From Dasypus novemcinctus (Eukaryota > Chordata > Mammalia > Cingulata > Dasypodidae), in the NCBI RefSeq assembly GCF_030445035.2, contig NC_080698.1:23343294-23407293 (forward strand): DNA of 64,000 nucleotides, given 5' to 3'. This document shows, in pieces, positions 39,962 to 50,930 of this stretch (its first letter is position 1; each line of letters begins with the position of its first letter). The translations under genes and the position numbers were made by a program. A model generated the notes under the pieces. It was not told the origin of the DNA. It did no database searches and saw nothing but the letters and a program-made list of their open reading frames with translations.

Positions 39962-40165
39962 GGACCATTCATTCATTCGACTTACTGACTGCCTGTGTTC
40001 TATGCAGTAAGAATAGAGCAGTGGACAAAGCAGCCAAAAAAAATCCACGTTCTTATGGAATTTAAATCCTTAGTAGGGAGATGGTGAAGGGAATGGGTGT
40101 TGGAGATAGGCAATAAACAAAGAAAGTAATACGTGGTATATTAGATGGTAATAAATGCTAATATA
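39962..40165 (-). repeat. L2 LINE 3' end, antisense
   Basis: 'accattcattcattcgactt', 'gaatagagcagtggacaaag' and 'caataaacaaagaaagtaat' are in antisense L2 order. Confidence 0.7.
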
Positions 40166-40644
40166 GTATGAACAGCTACTAAAATGTCTTCAAGGCAAGA
40201 CAACAAAGCAGGTTTCATAGTTTCTTTGATAACATGACTAGAACCAAGGGATTTTTACCACTATTGAAAGGTCTTGTGTTGCAATTTTCCAGTGAAGCAT
40301 CATTTCCACTGCTCCTCATTTGGAAGTTGTATAAGCTTAACAAATAGTTTTATAATAAAGAATGCATAGGAATCTTCACCAAACATAAACTGAACACTTC
40401 CATACTGAAAAATATTTTCTTTAAATCTTGTCATTTGTGAAAACCAAGCATATATAAGCAGGTTAATTCCCTCTAGAAATTCTCTGTTGATGGTTAAACA
40501 GTGTGTTACATTCCAGTTGTTTAAATTAATTTGAATACTCATCTGTTGAAAGGTTGGTGGTCTGAATTTTTTTCTTTTAATGTCTATGAAACAAGATTCC
40601 AGTTTCAGGTCTGCTGCAAAATGGCACTCGGTTTCCTTTGTGAG

Positions 40645-41150
40645 TTGAATTAGACCTGTACTATGCAATATAACTTTCTGTAGTGATATTGATTTTCCAT
40701 ATATCAATGCTGTCCAATAGATAGCCACTAGCCAAACATGGCTATTAAGCACTTGAAATAGAGTTAGGGCAACTGAGAAACTTAATTTTTAATTTTGTTT
40801 AATATTTGATGTTTGGGACAAGTTGAGTATGTGAATTTACTTGTTCAATTTCAAATTTTATGAAATCTATATAGAAATCAAGTATTTCTAGTGAAAACTT
40901 CTGTCCCAATTAAGATATACTATAAATGTAAAATAGACATTGGATTTCAAAGATATTATGAGCAAAATAATGTAAAATGGCTTGGTAATTTTATATTAAT
41001 TTTATATATTGAAATATTTTCAAAATATTGGGTTAAGATGTCTTGTTGAAATTAGTTTGCCTATTTCCTTTTAGTTTTTTTGAAAGTGGCTACTAGAAAA
41101 TTCGAAATTACATATGTAATTTGTATTATATTTCTATTGAACCACACTAA
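40645..41150 (-). repeat. Old DNA-transposon-like repeat, antisense
   Basis: It contains 'atgctgtccaatagatagcc' and 'acatggctattaagcacttg', and ends near 'tatttctattgaaccacac'. This is the same family as the copy at 28086-28360, opposite orientation. A 150-codon frame overlapping its left part is chance. Confidence 0.6.
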
Positions 41151-42608
41151 CTGGATGATTCCTTAAAGCCCTTACAATTCTTTGTAACTTTTAAAAATAT
41201 ACTCTAATATTTATTTAATCATGAAGCCTTTAACTGCTGAATTTGGGGAAAAAAACCTTAAGGTAACACAGATAATTGAGATTTCCATACTTCTAATAGT
41301 ATACTTTAGAATATAAGAGTAAGCATATAAGGGCAGAGCAGAATGTTGTATTGTCCTCAGAGTTATATGTGCTTAGACTTTATCCTTCATTTTTGTTCAT
41401 TTTTAGAGTCCCATGTCCGTCACAATACATAGTAGATATTAGATGCTCAATAAAATTTTTTTCTGAATAGTAAAACCAGGATTTGCATTTTTGACCAGGC
41501 TCTTGAAGTACATTTGATGAGGACATTTATTAAAGATGAAATGGCATGAAACTGCAAACCAGATAAAATAATTAGGCATTGGTTTTCTTACAGTACAAGA
41601 TAAAAGAAGCTGAACACTGAAATCAAAGGTTTGTTTTTCCTCAGAGGACCCTGATAATCATTAGAAGTAATGTCAGTGCTTGTTGGTGATAACAAAGCAT
41701 CTTTTACAGGAAAAAGTACATTACAGACAAATACTACTAATCACCAAATTACAGGTGGTGAAATGGAAGCAATGTGACATTAGGTGACTATCAGTCTACA
41801 CCAGCCCCCTCTTATACCTGGAGTCTCAGCATTCTTGGTTTTAACTTGTCCCCTATTCCCACTCCCACATCACACAGGTTCTCCAGTAGTAGAGAAGCAA
41901 TTACCAGTTAAAATTAGGTTGAAAGAAAACACTGGCCTCGCGGAGCATGTGTTTTAACTTCATAAACTTAATAGGCCATGATTTCAAAATGGAATTCACA
42001 CCATTGTCACTCCCTAGATTTAAGCACTGAGCAAAGACCTCTAATACCTTCAGTCTAACATTTTTAAAGATACATGAGGTCCATTTAGTCCCCTGAGCTG
42101 CTGCTATTGGCCATGCCAATGTCATGAGAAATAGTGCTGTTTTTACAGCAAATAGATAGTTGCTTGCTCATCTAACGGACCTTACTTTCCTTATTTACTC
42201 CTCCATATGTCTGTCAAATTCAGAAACTCCTGTGACTAGAACAAGACTTCCTTTTACCATGTCCTCCCTTTTAAAATTGAATTTAAAACATTCAATTTTT
42301 AAAAATTGAATAAAATTGTTAAACTTCAATTTAACAAATATTTGTTACTTCAATCCAGAATAGATTAAGAGGTATGGGTAAAAGTAAACAATGTGCCTCC
42401 CTCAGAATCTCTTGTCTGTGGGAGAGTCAGTTGTATATTCAGATACAGTAAAGGGTTGTTGAAAGACAGAGGCAGGGTTATTTACACAGCCTTTGGGGTG
42501 GGGGGAGGCAGGTAAGGAAGCTGGGAGAGGGAAGGAAGAGAAACCTGTGCTATATTTTCAGGGATGAGTGGAAGAGTAGAAATTAGCCAAGAGACTTCCA
42601 GTGTCAAG
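41151..42608. other. Intergenic sequence, no gene recognised
   Basis: Mixed AT-rich unique sequence with no identified repeat or exon. Confidence 0.4.
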
Positions 42609-42616
42609 ATGACAGA

Positions 42617-42967
42617 GAAGGGAAGCAGATGTGGCTCAAGCAGTTGAGTGCGCACATACCACATGGGAGGACCTGGGTTTAGTTCCTGGGGGCCTCCTAA
42701 AAAAGACAAGACAAGCAAGCTGATGCGATGGGCTGGCACAGCAAGCTGACACAACAAGATGATGCAACAAGGAGAAATAAAGAGTGGGGAGGAAGGGTGG
42801 CTCAGGCAATTGACCCCTCCCTCCCGCATGGGAGTTCCCCAGTTTGATTCCCGGTGCCTCCTAAAAAAAGATGACGATGAGCAAACAATGAATGAACAGA
42901 CAGAGCAGACAGCAAGTGCAAACAATGGGGGGGGGGGGGGGGAATGAAAGAAATCATTAAAAAAAAA
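42617..42967 (+). mobile_element. Dimeric DAS-type SINE
   Basis: Two tRNA-like heads lie in one insertion: about 42619-42700 (aagcagatgtggctcaag ... cctgggtttagttcctgg) and about 42788-42862 (ggtggctcaggcaattgac ... cagtttgattcccggtgcc). Each is followed by an A/CAAG-rich linker. A G-run (about 42926-42942) and an A-rich tail end it. One duplication, atgacaga, flanks the pair (42609-42616 and 42968-42975). Confidence 0.85.
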
Positions 42968-43019
42968 ATGACAGAAGCAATACTGACATCTCTCTACACT
43001 CTGCCCTTATAAGTAAAGG

Positions 43020-44210
43020 GACACATCCACCTCCTCACCTCTGATTTTCTCTGTCTCCTGAAGTCACTCTAGTCAAGGTCACCAATGCCTTCTATCTGAC
43101 TGAATCTATTTGTCTAAGTACTCATTTTTTGCAATCCTTTGGCACCATCGATCCTCATTTCTGAGATACTTCATTTGGATTCCTTTGTTATACCTGACAA
43201 CTTCTCAGTCAGCTGGCTTCCTATTCCCCAACTCCTCAGTACTGGAGTGTCCATGGCTCAATCCTGGTCCTATTCTCCTCTCTACCTGATGCTCATTTCC
43301 TCAGTGATGCTATCCAATTCATGGTTTTCAAAGGAGACAACTCCCAAATGTATATCCTCAGCTCCAATTTTCCTCTTGAATTGTATGCCCACTTGAACTT
43401 GGATATCTAACAAGCATCTCACATTTAACGTATCCAAAAGAGAAGTCTCGATTTTTCCCCTCAAACCTACTCCTCCCACAGTCTTCTTCATAGGAAATAC
43501 CATCACCATTCTTCCAGTGGCTTAGGTCAAATCTTTGTAGTCACCATCAACTCATCTTTTTCCCTTCCTACCAAAGCAAGGTATGCTGGCCCCACTATCA
43601 AAATAGGCCCCATATCTGTCCATTTCTCACCAGCTCTAGCACCATGATCAAGGACTTCCTTGCCTGTGCTACAGCTTCCATTTTTGTCCCTCTTTCACCA
43701 AAGAAAAATTAGAGTAATCAAAATGGCACTCTGCTGCCCACAGATCCCCAAGGCTTCCCATTACCCTTAAAATGAAGTAATCTCTATCATGGCCTAGAAA
43801 GCCCTAGCTCCAACACTGTTTCCTGTCACTCTGCCCCTTGGTCTCTAAAGCTCCAACTGTACCAACTTTCTTCCCCTTCCTCACTCCTACCTCAGAGCTT
43901 TTGCACTAGCTAATGGATCTGAAGGGACCCGAATTTCATTCAGGCCACTGGTCAAATCTCACCTCTTTGTAGAGGCCTTCCCTGTCCACTCTCTTTAAAA
44001 TAAGACACCTTCCCCAGTGCTCTGTAACTGCCATCATACCTGCTTTATGTTCTTTGCACTATACATTTACTAATATGTTCATTGTCTATTTCTTCCACTG
44101 AAAGTAAGTGCCATGATGGCGGTGACTATTTTGTCACCACCATATCATCAGCCCCTATCACAGTGCCTGGAACCTAAGGTACTCAATGAAAATATATTGA
44201 ATAAATTAAA
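43020..44210 (+). repeat. L2 LINE, sense, long 3' portion
   Basis: 'agctccaactgtaccaactt', 'ctcagagcttttgcactagc', 'gtagaggccttccctgtcca', 'cccctatcacagtgcctgga' and 'ctcaatgaaaatatattgaa' are the L2 3' order. This is the longest L2 copy in the window. Frames are destroyed. Confidence 0.85.
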
Positions 44211-44500
44211 AAAGACATTGATACTATATAACTTTGCTCAAAAGTAAAGAGGAAATCTATTGAGCCAGGAAGAGTTGGCCGTCAACCAGAGCCCAAGTGA
44301 AAAGGAGCCAAGGAGGCAACCAGAAGCAAGGAAGTCACAGAAAAAGAAATGACAACAGCCAATAAAAGAAAAGATGCTAAACCTTAACAAAATCAGGGAA
44401 ATATGAATTACACCAAGATACCATTTCTCACCGGATTGGAAAAATTAACAAAACTTGATATCATGAAGTGTTGGCCATGATATGAGGAAATGATCCTCTT

Positions 44501-44881
44501 TTTTTTTTTTTTTTTTTTTAAAGATTTATTTATTTTATTTAATTTCCCCCCCTCCCCTGGTTGTCTGTTCTTGGTGTCTGTTTGCTCCGTCTTGTTTCTT
44601 TGTCCGCTTCTGTTGTCCTCAGCGGCACCGGAAGTGTGGGCGGCGCCTTTCCTGGGCAGGCTGCACTTTCTTTTCACGCTGGGCGGCTCCTCACGGGCGC
44701 ACTCCTTGCGCGTGGGGCTCCCCCACGCGGGGGACACCCTTGCGTGGCACGGCACTCCTTGCGCGCATCAGCACTGCGCATGGGCCAGCTCCACATGGGC
44801 CAAGGAGGCCCGGGGTTTGAACCACGGACCTCCCATATGGTAGACGGACGCCCTAACCACTGGGCCAAAGTCCGTTTCCCC
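44501..44881 (-). mobile_element. DAS-type SINE, long form, antisense, young
   Basis: Complete copy with a T-run of about 18 at the left. The perfect 14-bp duplication gaaatgatcctctt lies at 44487-44500 and 44882-44895. CpG-rich body with little decay, one of the youngest copies here. The frames on both strands are SINE by-products. Confidence 0.95.
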
Positions 44882-45079
44882 GAAATGATCCTCTTATACA
44901 CCGCTGGTAGGGGTGTAAACAGGTGCCACTATTTTGGAGGGCAATTTTGCATTACTTATATACAAAACCCAAAAATGTGCATATATTGTGACCCAACATT
45001 TCCATTTATATTCTAGAGAAACATTCATACAATTGGACAATGAGACATGTAAGGACGCTTACAGAAACTTGGCTTTTAG

Positions 45080-45354
45080 TATTAAACTGTGGCTCAATTG
45101 ATTGGGCTCCCATCTGCCATATGGGAGGCCCTGGGTTTTGCGTCCTGGGGCCTCCTTGTGAAGGCAAGCTGGCCTGTGCCTGCGGAGAGCTGATGGCTCG
45201 TGTCTGCAGAGATCTAGCGCAGCAAGATGACACAACGAAGGGATACAAGCAGAAACAGAAGAATGTGCTCGGAGTGGACACAGCAGAGAGCAAGCAAGCT
45301 GCAAGGGAAGGGATAATTAATTAAATAATTAAATAAACCTTTTTTTTAAAAAAA
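45080..45354 (+). mobile_element. DAS-type SINE, alternative subfamily, truncated head
   Basis: Related to the 35660 copy: 'ttgattgggctcccatctgc', 'ctgggttttgcgtcctgggg' and 'cctccttgtgaaggcaag', then a CAAG-rich linker and an AT-rich tail. The first head bases are not recognisable and no clear duplication is seen. Confidence 0.8.
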
Positions 45355-45654
45355 GTCATTGTCTAGTCATAGAACACTGCACAAAAGTTGAAAGGGTTGA
45401 GGTAAACCTACATGTAATAAATGGACACCTCTCCAAGGTACTCTTCATTGAATAAAAGGCTATTTACAAATGATCCAATGTAGCATTTCTGTTAAAAATG
45501 TGCATACACAATATTACAATATGTTTTACAAGGAGATGATATATATGTATATAGTGGGAGAACACAGAAGTAAGTGGATTGTCAAAGGATCCCTCATTCT
45601 TATCAGTAATGCTTTAATGTTTTATTGGCAATACATGAATACACACATATTTTC

Positions 45655-46137
45655 TCCTTTTCCCCATGGCTCCCTCATCTGTTTGCTCATTGTTTTTGCT
45701 CATTATCTGCTTGTTTTCCATTTGTTTCTTCTTTGAAAGGCTCCAGGAATGGAACCCAGAACCTCCCATGTAGAAGACGGGCCCCCAACTCCTTGAGTCA
45801 CATTTGCTCCCTGCTTGTTTGTTTTGTTTTTGCTTGCTGTCTGCTTGTTGTTTTGCTTGTTGTTTGTGTTTGTGTTTTTTTGCTTGTTGTCAGCTCGTTG
45901 TTTGCTCATCTTGCTCGTTGTTTTTGCTCATTGTCTTGCTATTTGGTATTTTTTTGCTCATTGTCCTGCTTGGTTTTTTACGTTCATTGTCTTACTTACT
46001 ATTGTTTTTTTGGCTCATTGTCTTGCTTGTTGTTTTTTTCTTGTTGTTTGTTTGTCTTCTTGAAGGTGCTGGATATTGAATCCTGGACCTCCCATGTGGG
46101 AAGTGGGTGCCCAACTGGCTTAGCCACATCTGCTTCT
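45655..46137 (-). mobile_element. Dimeric DAS-type SINE with expanded spacer, antisense
   Basis: Two antisense heads lie at about 45738-45812 and 46062-46136. About 250 bp built of ttgctcattgt-like units separates them. Duplication gaatacac(ac)atatttt lies at 45638-45654 and 46138-46152, with a two-base length difference. The units resemble the CAAGCAAA-type linker of the family, multiplied. Confidence 0.8.
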
Positions 46138-46176
46138 GAATACACATATTTTTAAGGTATAAAGACATTAACTGAG

Positions 46177-46581
46177 GCGGCAGACTTGGCCCAGTAGTTA
46201 GGCCATCCGTCTACCACATGGAGGTCCACAGTTCAGACCCTGGGCCCCCTTGACCCGTGTGGAGCTGGCCCATGCGCAGTGCTGATGTGCACAAAGAGTG
46301 CCGTGCCATGCAGGGGTGTCCCCCATGTAGGGGAGCCCCACGCGCAAAGAGTGCGCCCCATAAGGAGAGCCGCCCAGCGCGAAAGAAAGTACAGCCTGCC
46401 CAGGAATGGCGCCGCACACACGGAGAGCTGACACAACAAGATGACGCAACAAAAAGAAATACAGATTCCTGTGCCGCTGACAACAACAGAAGCGGACAAA
46501 GAAGAGGCAGCAAATAGACACAGAGAACAGACAACTGGGGTGGAGGGGGGAAGGGGAGAGAAATAAATCTTTTTTTTGAAA
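46177..46581 (+). mobile_element. DAS-type SINE, long form, young
   Basis: Full long-form copy. The perfect 16-bp duplication aaagacattaactgag lies at 46161-46176 and 46582-46597. Only 24 bp separate it from the right duplication of the previous dimeric SINE. Confidence 0.95.
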
Positions 46582-46959
46582 AAAGACATTAACTGAGAGA
46601 ATTGGGACAGGGTTCATATTGGGAATTGGGACATATTCAGAACAAAGAAAAATACATGAAGGCATGAAATAACTTGGCATATTTGAAGACCAAATAGGTC
46701 CATATTATTGGAGTGAAGAAATTTGAAGTATGGTGTGGCAGAAACTGAGACTTGAGAGGCTGCTTGGTCCAAGCTAAGTCACATGGCCTCTATCCAATGA
46801 GTCCATGTAATTTATTCATGTCTCTAAGATAATGGCTTTGACAGAAATAGCAAATTTCTCAATAATTAAAGTTGATCTTATACAGTTTTAAGTATATCTT
46901 AAACTACCTAATTCCCTTGTAGCATTGCAAACGCTGCTAAAAACCATTCTATATATTTT

Positions 46960-47335
46960 TTTAAGATTCTTTTTTAAAATTTATTTATTCCCCCCTCCCC
47001 CATTGTTTGTGCTCACTGTCTGTGTTCATTCGTTGTATACTCTGTCTGCTCATCTTCTCTTTAGGACACACTGGGAACCAAACCTGTGACCTCCTATGTG
47101 GGAGAGAGGTGCTCAATCACTTGAGTCACCTCAGCTCCTTGCTTTATTGTGTCTCTCATTGTCTTTCCTCTTTGTGTCTCCCTGTTGTGTCATCTTGTTG
47201 CATCAGCTTACTGCACTTTCCTGTTGTGCCAACTCGCTGTCTTGCTCATCTTCTCCAGGAGGCACCAGCAACTGAACCTGGGACCTCCCATGTGGTAGGC
47301 AGGAGCCCAATTGCTTGAGTCACATCCACTTCCCA
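46960..47335 (-). mobile_element. Dimeric DAS-type SINE, antisense
   Basis: Two antisense heads lie at about 47062-47138 ('gaaccaaacctgtgacctcc', 'tcacttgagtcacctcagct') and about 47262-47332 ('gaacctgggacctcccatgt', 'ttgcttgagtcacatccact'). The spacer is of the linker type, and an A/T-rich tail lies at the left. Flanks ttctatatatttt and attatattatttt may be a decayed duplication. Confidence 0.75.
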
Positions 47336-47344
47336 TTATATTAT

Positions 47345-47585
47345 TTTAGACATCATAAAAAACAACACATTACATGTTATAGGATGGAGACGGAGGGGAA
47401 GAGGGAATTACTGCTAAATGGATGCAGAGTTACTCTTTGAGGGATGAAGAGGTTGGGGTAATGGCTGTTGGGGATGGTAGCACAGTATTGTGAACATAAT
47501 ACTACTGAATTGTACACTTGAAAGGAGTTAAAATGGGAAATTTTGAGTTGCATATGTTACTTCAATAAAAAGTTAAAAAATAAAG
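47345..47585 (+). repeat. L1M 3'-UTR end, sense
   Basis: 'gggatggtagcacagtattg', 'ctactgaattgtacacttga', 'gttaaaatgggaaattttga' and 'acttcaataaaaagtt' are the end of an old L1M. Confidence 0.8.
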
Positions 47586-47744
47586 CAGAGAGTGGCTATG
47601 GCACCTTATAAATTATCCATGCCCTACTTCTTTGGAATTTTGGGGGAAAAAATAAGACAATGTTGCCTAATATAAGGGTGTTTTCAGGCTGCCCATTTAA
47701 CTGCTTGAAAGGTGTCAGCACTCAGCCCCATCAGTCAGCACACC

Positions 47745-48133
47745 ATTCATTCATGAACTATTTGTAGAGCGCAACTGCTTTAAGGGCTGAAGCTACAATG
47801 CTGAGCAAGGACAGTCCCCAAACTCGTGGAGCTTACAGTTTAGTCAGGGATAACAGATATTAAATGACTTACTACAACAGAGAAATAGAAAATTGCAACA
47901 TTAGTAAGTTCTGCAAAGTAGTGGTCCTTGGTGATTTAAGCACATAATGGGGAATATGACTTAGGGAGGCCAGGGAAGGCTTTGCTGAAGGAGGGAAGAT
48001 TGAGATGATTTAAAAGAATGAAAAAAAAAAAAAAAAAAAAAACCAACAAACCCTAGAAATGACAGTGGGGATGAAGGTTTGTTTTGGCAGATGGAACAGC
48101 ATATGCAAAGGGCCTGTGGCTGGATAGGTGCAA
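47745..48133 (-). repeat. L2 LINE 3' end, antisense
   Basis: 'attcattcatgaactatttg', 'aactcgtggagcttacagtt', 'aggccagggaaggctttgct' and 'tgcaaagggcctgtggctgg' are in antisense L2 order. It is interrupted by an A-run at 48021-48042. Confidence 0.85.
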
Positions 48134-48779
48134 TGCTGATATTTTAACAGACCTTTGAGAACACAGTTGCTGGAAAAACATTGTTTCTTGTTGCTCCCTT
48201 ATTTGTTGCCCTGGAGGAAGATGGAGGGTATATAAAAATATCACATACCTCAACACTTGACCTTGCCATCTTTCCCCACTATAGGGCTCTTTTAGCAACA
48301 AGCAAAGCTCTAAATTCATTATTTGAGGATGAGATTCTTACACTTGGGGCTACATTTCCTACACTCTGAGATACTTAGTCAAGTCCCACAAATAGTCAAA
48401 TCAATAGCCTCTGATATATATGACTTGTGTATTCATGAAATAAAATCCCGATCCCTCAGTTGGGAAGAAGAAAAAAAAAAGTGAAAGCCAAATGCATTTC
48501 GTTTGCTCCACATAGAAATAAAAAATCAAGCATTGAAATTTTTACTCTATTGTATCTTTTTGGTATTTTATAGATACTGCCTGTCTTCAAAGAGAAAACA
48601 TTGCTCTTTACTCTGCAACCAAAAAATTGTAAAACCCTCAGAAACATTTTCAAAAATATTTTTGAGCAATCCATGTAAGAAATCTATTTTATATCACGAT
48701 CTACCACATGCAAATAAATATCTGAAAAGAAAGTTTTATGTTTCAAATAAAATGAATAATAAAAGATTTTAATTTTTAT
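48134..48779. other. Intergenic sequence, no gene recognised
   Basis: AT-rich unique sequence. Overlapping 60-90-codon frames have no domain. Confidence 0.4.
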
Positions 48780-49194
48780 ATTTTTAAAGATTTATTTATT
48801 TATTTATTTATTTCTCTACCCTTACCCCCCCACCCCGGTTGTCTGTTCTGTGTCTATTTGCTGCGTCTTCTTTGTCTGCTTCTGTTGTTGTCAGTGGCAA
48901 GGAATCTGTGTTTCTTTTTGTTGTGTCATCTTGTTGTGTCAGCTCTCCGTGTGTGCGGCACCATTCTTGGGCAGGCTGCACTTTCTTTTGTGCTGGGCAG
49001 CTCTCCTTATGGGGCGCACTCCTTGTGCATGGGGCTCCCCTACGCGGGGGACACCCCTGCATGGCACGGCACTCCTTGCGCGCATCAGCACTGCGCATGG
49101 CCAGCTCCACACGGGTCAAGGAGGCCCGGGGCTTGAACCGCGGACCTCCCATGTGGTAGATGGATGCCCTAACCACTGGGCCAAGTCCGCCACC
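48780..49194 (-). mobile_element. DAS-type SINE, long form, antisense
   Basis: The complete long-form body lies on the minus strand, with tttatttatttatt at the left as the tail. The duplication is imperfect (aaagattt...attttta at 48762 and at 49195). The frames over it are by-products. Confidence 0.9.
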
Positions 49195-49329
49195 AAAGAT
49201 TTATTTTTAAAAAGCATCAGCTGTGGAAACTGAAATATAGATTGGGTATTATATTATTTCAACTCATTATTAATTTCATTAGGAGTCATAATTATACTAT
49301 GGTTATATAAGAAATGTCTACACTTTTTA

Positions 49330-49545
49330 AAGATACACACTGAAGTATGTAAGGGTGAAGTGAGTAATGGCTGGGATTTGCCTTAAAATATATTGACCAA
49401 AAAGAGAGAGACAGAGATTAAGCCAGTGTGGCAAAATCCCTGGTACTGGTTGAATCTGAATGATGAGTATGTGGGGTTCATTATACTAGTCTCTCTACTT
49501 TTATATATGCTTGAAATTTTTCATAATAAAAAATTTAAGTTCGAA
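49330..49545 (+). repeat. L1 3' end (old), sense
   Basis: 'gtggggttcattatactagt', 'ctctctacttttatatatgc' and 'gaaatttttcataataaaaa' are the usual last part of an old L1ME-type element. Confidence 0.7.
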
Positions 49546-50500
49546 TGAGATGAACTTTATCTTAGCTTTACCATAGAGAATGCCCTCTGATATTTTCTGT
49601 TATTGCTTTTTGTAAAGAAAATAATTGAAGGATAAAAGTCTTCTGCCAACACTAAGCTGATTTTATGATGCACTAAATGACCTGTGATAAATCCTTTAAG
49701 ATGCCAAGTACCTCAGAATAATAAGGAATTACTCTAGTACACAATATCTTTTTGGTCTCTTGAATGCAAATTTTTTTAAAAGCCTAATTCTCAGTGTTTC
49801 CAGCTTCCAAAAATACAATGTTTCTTGACATTTTTGTAGTGGTCTATTTGAGTTCAATGTAAATAGCTGCTGCTACTTTGGGAGGTGCCTGATAATGTCT
49901 ATCACAGTGCGAGGCTATATGTCTCTCTGGTGACATCTAAATGTTGATCTTGTAAATTCTGCAGCAACACATAATGTAATACCAGAGATATGCCAAGTGC
50001 CATCAAAAAAACCCCTTTTTTTTTCCCAAAATCTGGGTTTAATCTAAATGTCAAATCAAATTTAGAAGAAAACAAATTATGAAGTGTATTCAGATAATAA
50101 GAGCTAATTAATTCTCTCCATTGATAATATTTTTAATGTTGGACACAAAGGTTGTTAATGCTTTATTGCTGCTGTTACTTATGGTTAATAATTTACAAAG
50201 CAAGTTAATTGTATAAGCTGTTAAATTTTTTTAAATACCTAAATTCTATTTTTGTCCTAAGTGGGAATTACTAAAATTAAATAAATCTATACCCAGCATT
50301 TTTATTGTGCTGAGATGTGGATAAAAAATCAATTATCCAAAAGATAAATATATCACTTTCTCTACCTTCTTTTTGCTAATCTGGGGGAAAGAGTCCATGA
50401 GTTCTAAAATGCCACTCTGACTTTTCTTTCTCGTCTTCTTTTCCAAAATGATGTATAAAAAAAAAAAGATGTATAATATAGACACTGTTGATTCCCTGCC
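49546..50500. other. AT-rich unique block, possibly conserved noncoding
   Basis: No repeat is recognised. The stretch about 49620-50350 is homogeneous unique sequence with many ATTA/TAAT cores (for example 'gagctaattaattctctcca'). No frame or splice structure is seen. Confidence 0.35.
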
Positions 50501-50599
50501 TCCTCCCCGCCCCCCCCCCCCCTTTCTTAACTATTTTATTCAGATAGCACCTTTCTCTAAGTTATTGAGTGCCTTGGGGAAGCTGCCCCATCCCAACAG

Positions 50600-50930
50600 T
50601 AGTTTGTGGCTTGTGTATTTTAATTGATCTAAGTTGGTCCTGCCAGTTTCCTCCTCCTTGCCATTGGCTGGTTTAGAAATGGGCATGTGATAAAATTCTG
50701 GCCAATGAGAGAGCAAGTCTGCCAGGAAGGTCTCTGGAAAAGGTTCTATTGCTCAGATATAAGAGACACAAGACTTTGTTCCTCTGGACCTTGTCAGGGC
50801 TGCCCGTGATGCTGGGAGCTGCCAAAGCATTTGCTACCAACCTAAAGGAAAACCGATCAAAGAGGGGGCCGATCCCATCGAATCACACTGAAAGAGACCT
50901 GAGGCCTCTTCTTTTGGGTTTCTAGTAATG
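50600..50930. repeat. Dispersed-repeat-like segment, family not identified
   Basis: 'ccattggctggtttagaaat', 'catgtgataaaattctggcc' and 'aatgagagagcaagtctgcc' read like an old mammalian dispersed element, but I cannot name it. Confidence 0.3.

Larger units (their letters stand above)
44370..46700 (+). repeat. L1ME 3'-terminal host element, split by four SINEs
   Basis: 'accaagataccatttctcac ... attggaaaaattaac', 'ccgctggtaggggtgtaaac', 'ttttggagggcaattttgca', 'tgacccaacatttccattta' and 'catgtaataaatggacacct'-like pieces resume after each SINE, so these were once one old L1 tail. SINEs at 44501, 45080, 45655 and 46177 divide it. Confidence 0.7.

Noticed and set aside
40300-40752. 150-codon frame, - strand
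   Set aside because: It overlaps an old DNA-transposon-like repeat and has no recognisable domain or splice sites.
44490-45016. Frames of 115-151 codons on both strands
   Set aside because: All are by-products of the SINE at 44501-44881.
45540-45562. TATA-rich stretch as a promoter
   Set aside because: It is simple AT-rich sequence within an old L1 tail, with no other promoter feature.
45625-46155. 176-codon Cys/Leu/Phe-rich frame, membrane-protein-like
   Set aside because: Apparent hydrophobic segments come from the TTGCTCATTGT-type spacer of a dimeric SINE.
48808-49233. Four overlapping frames of 92-127 codons
   Set aside because: All fall in the SINE at 48780-49194.
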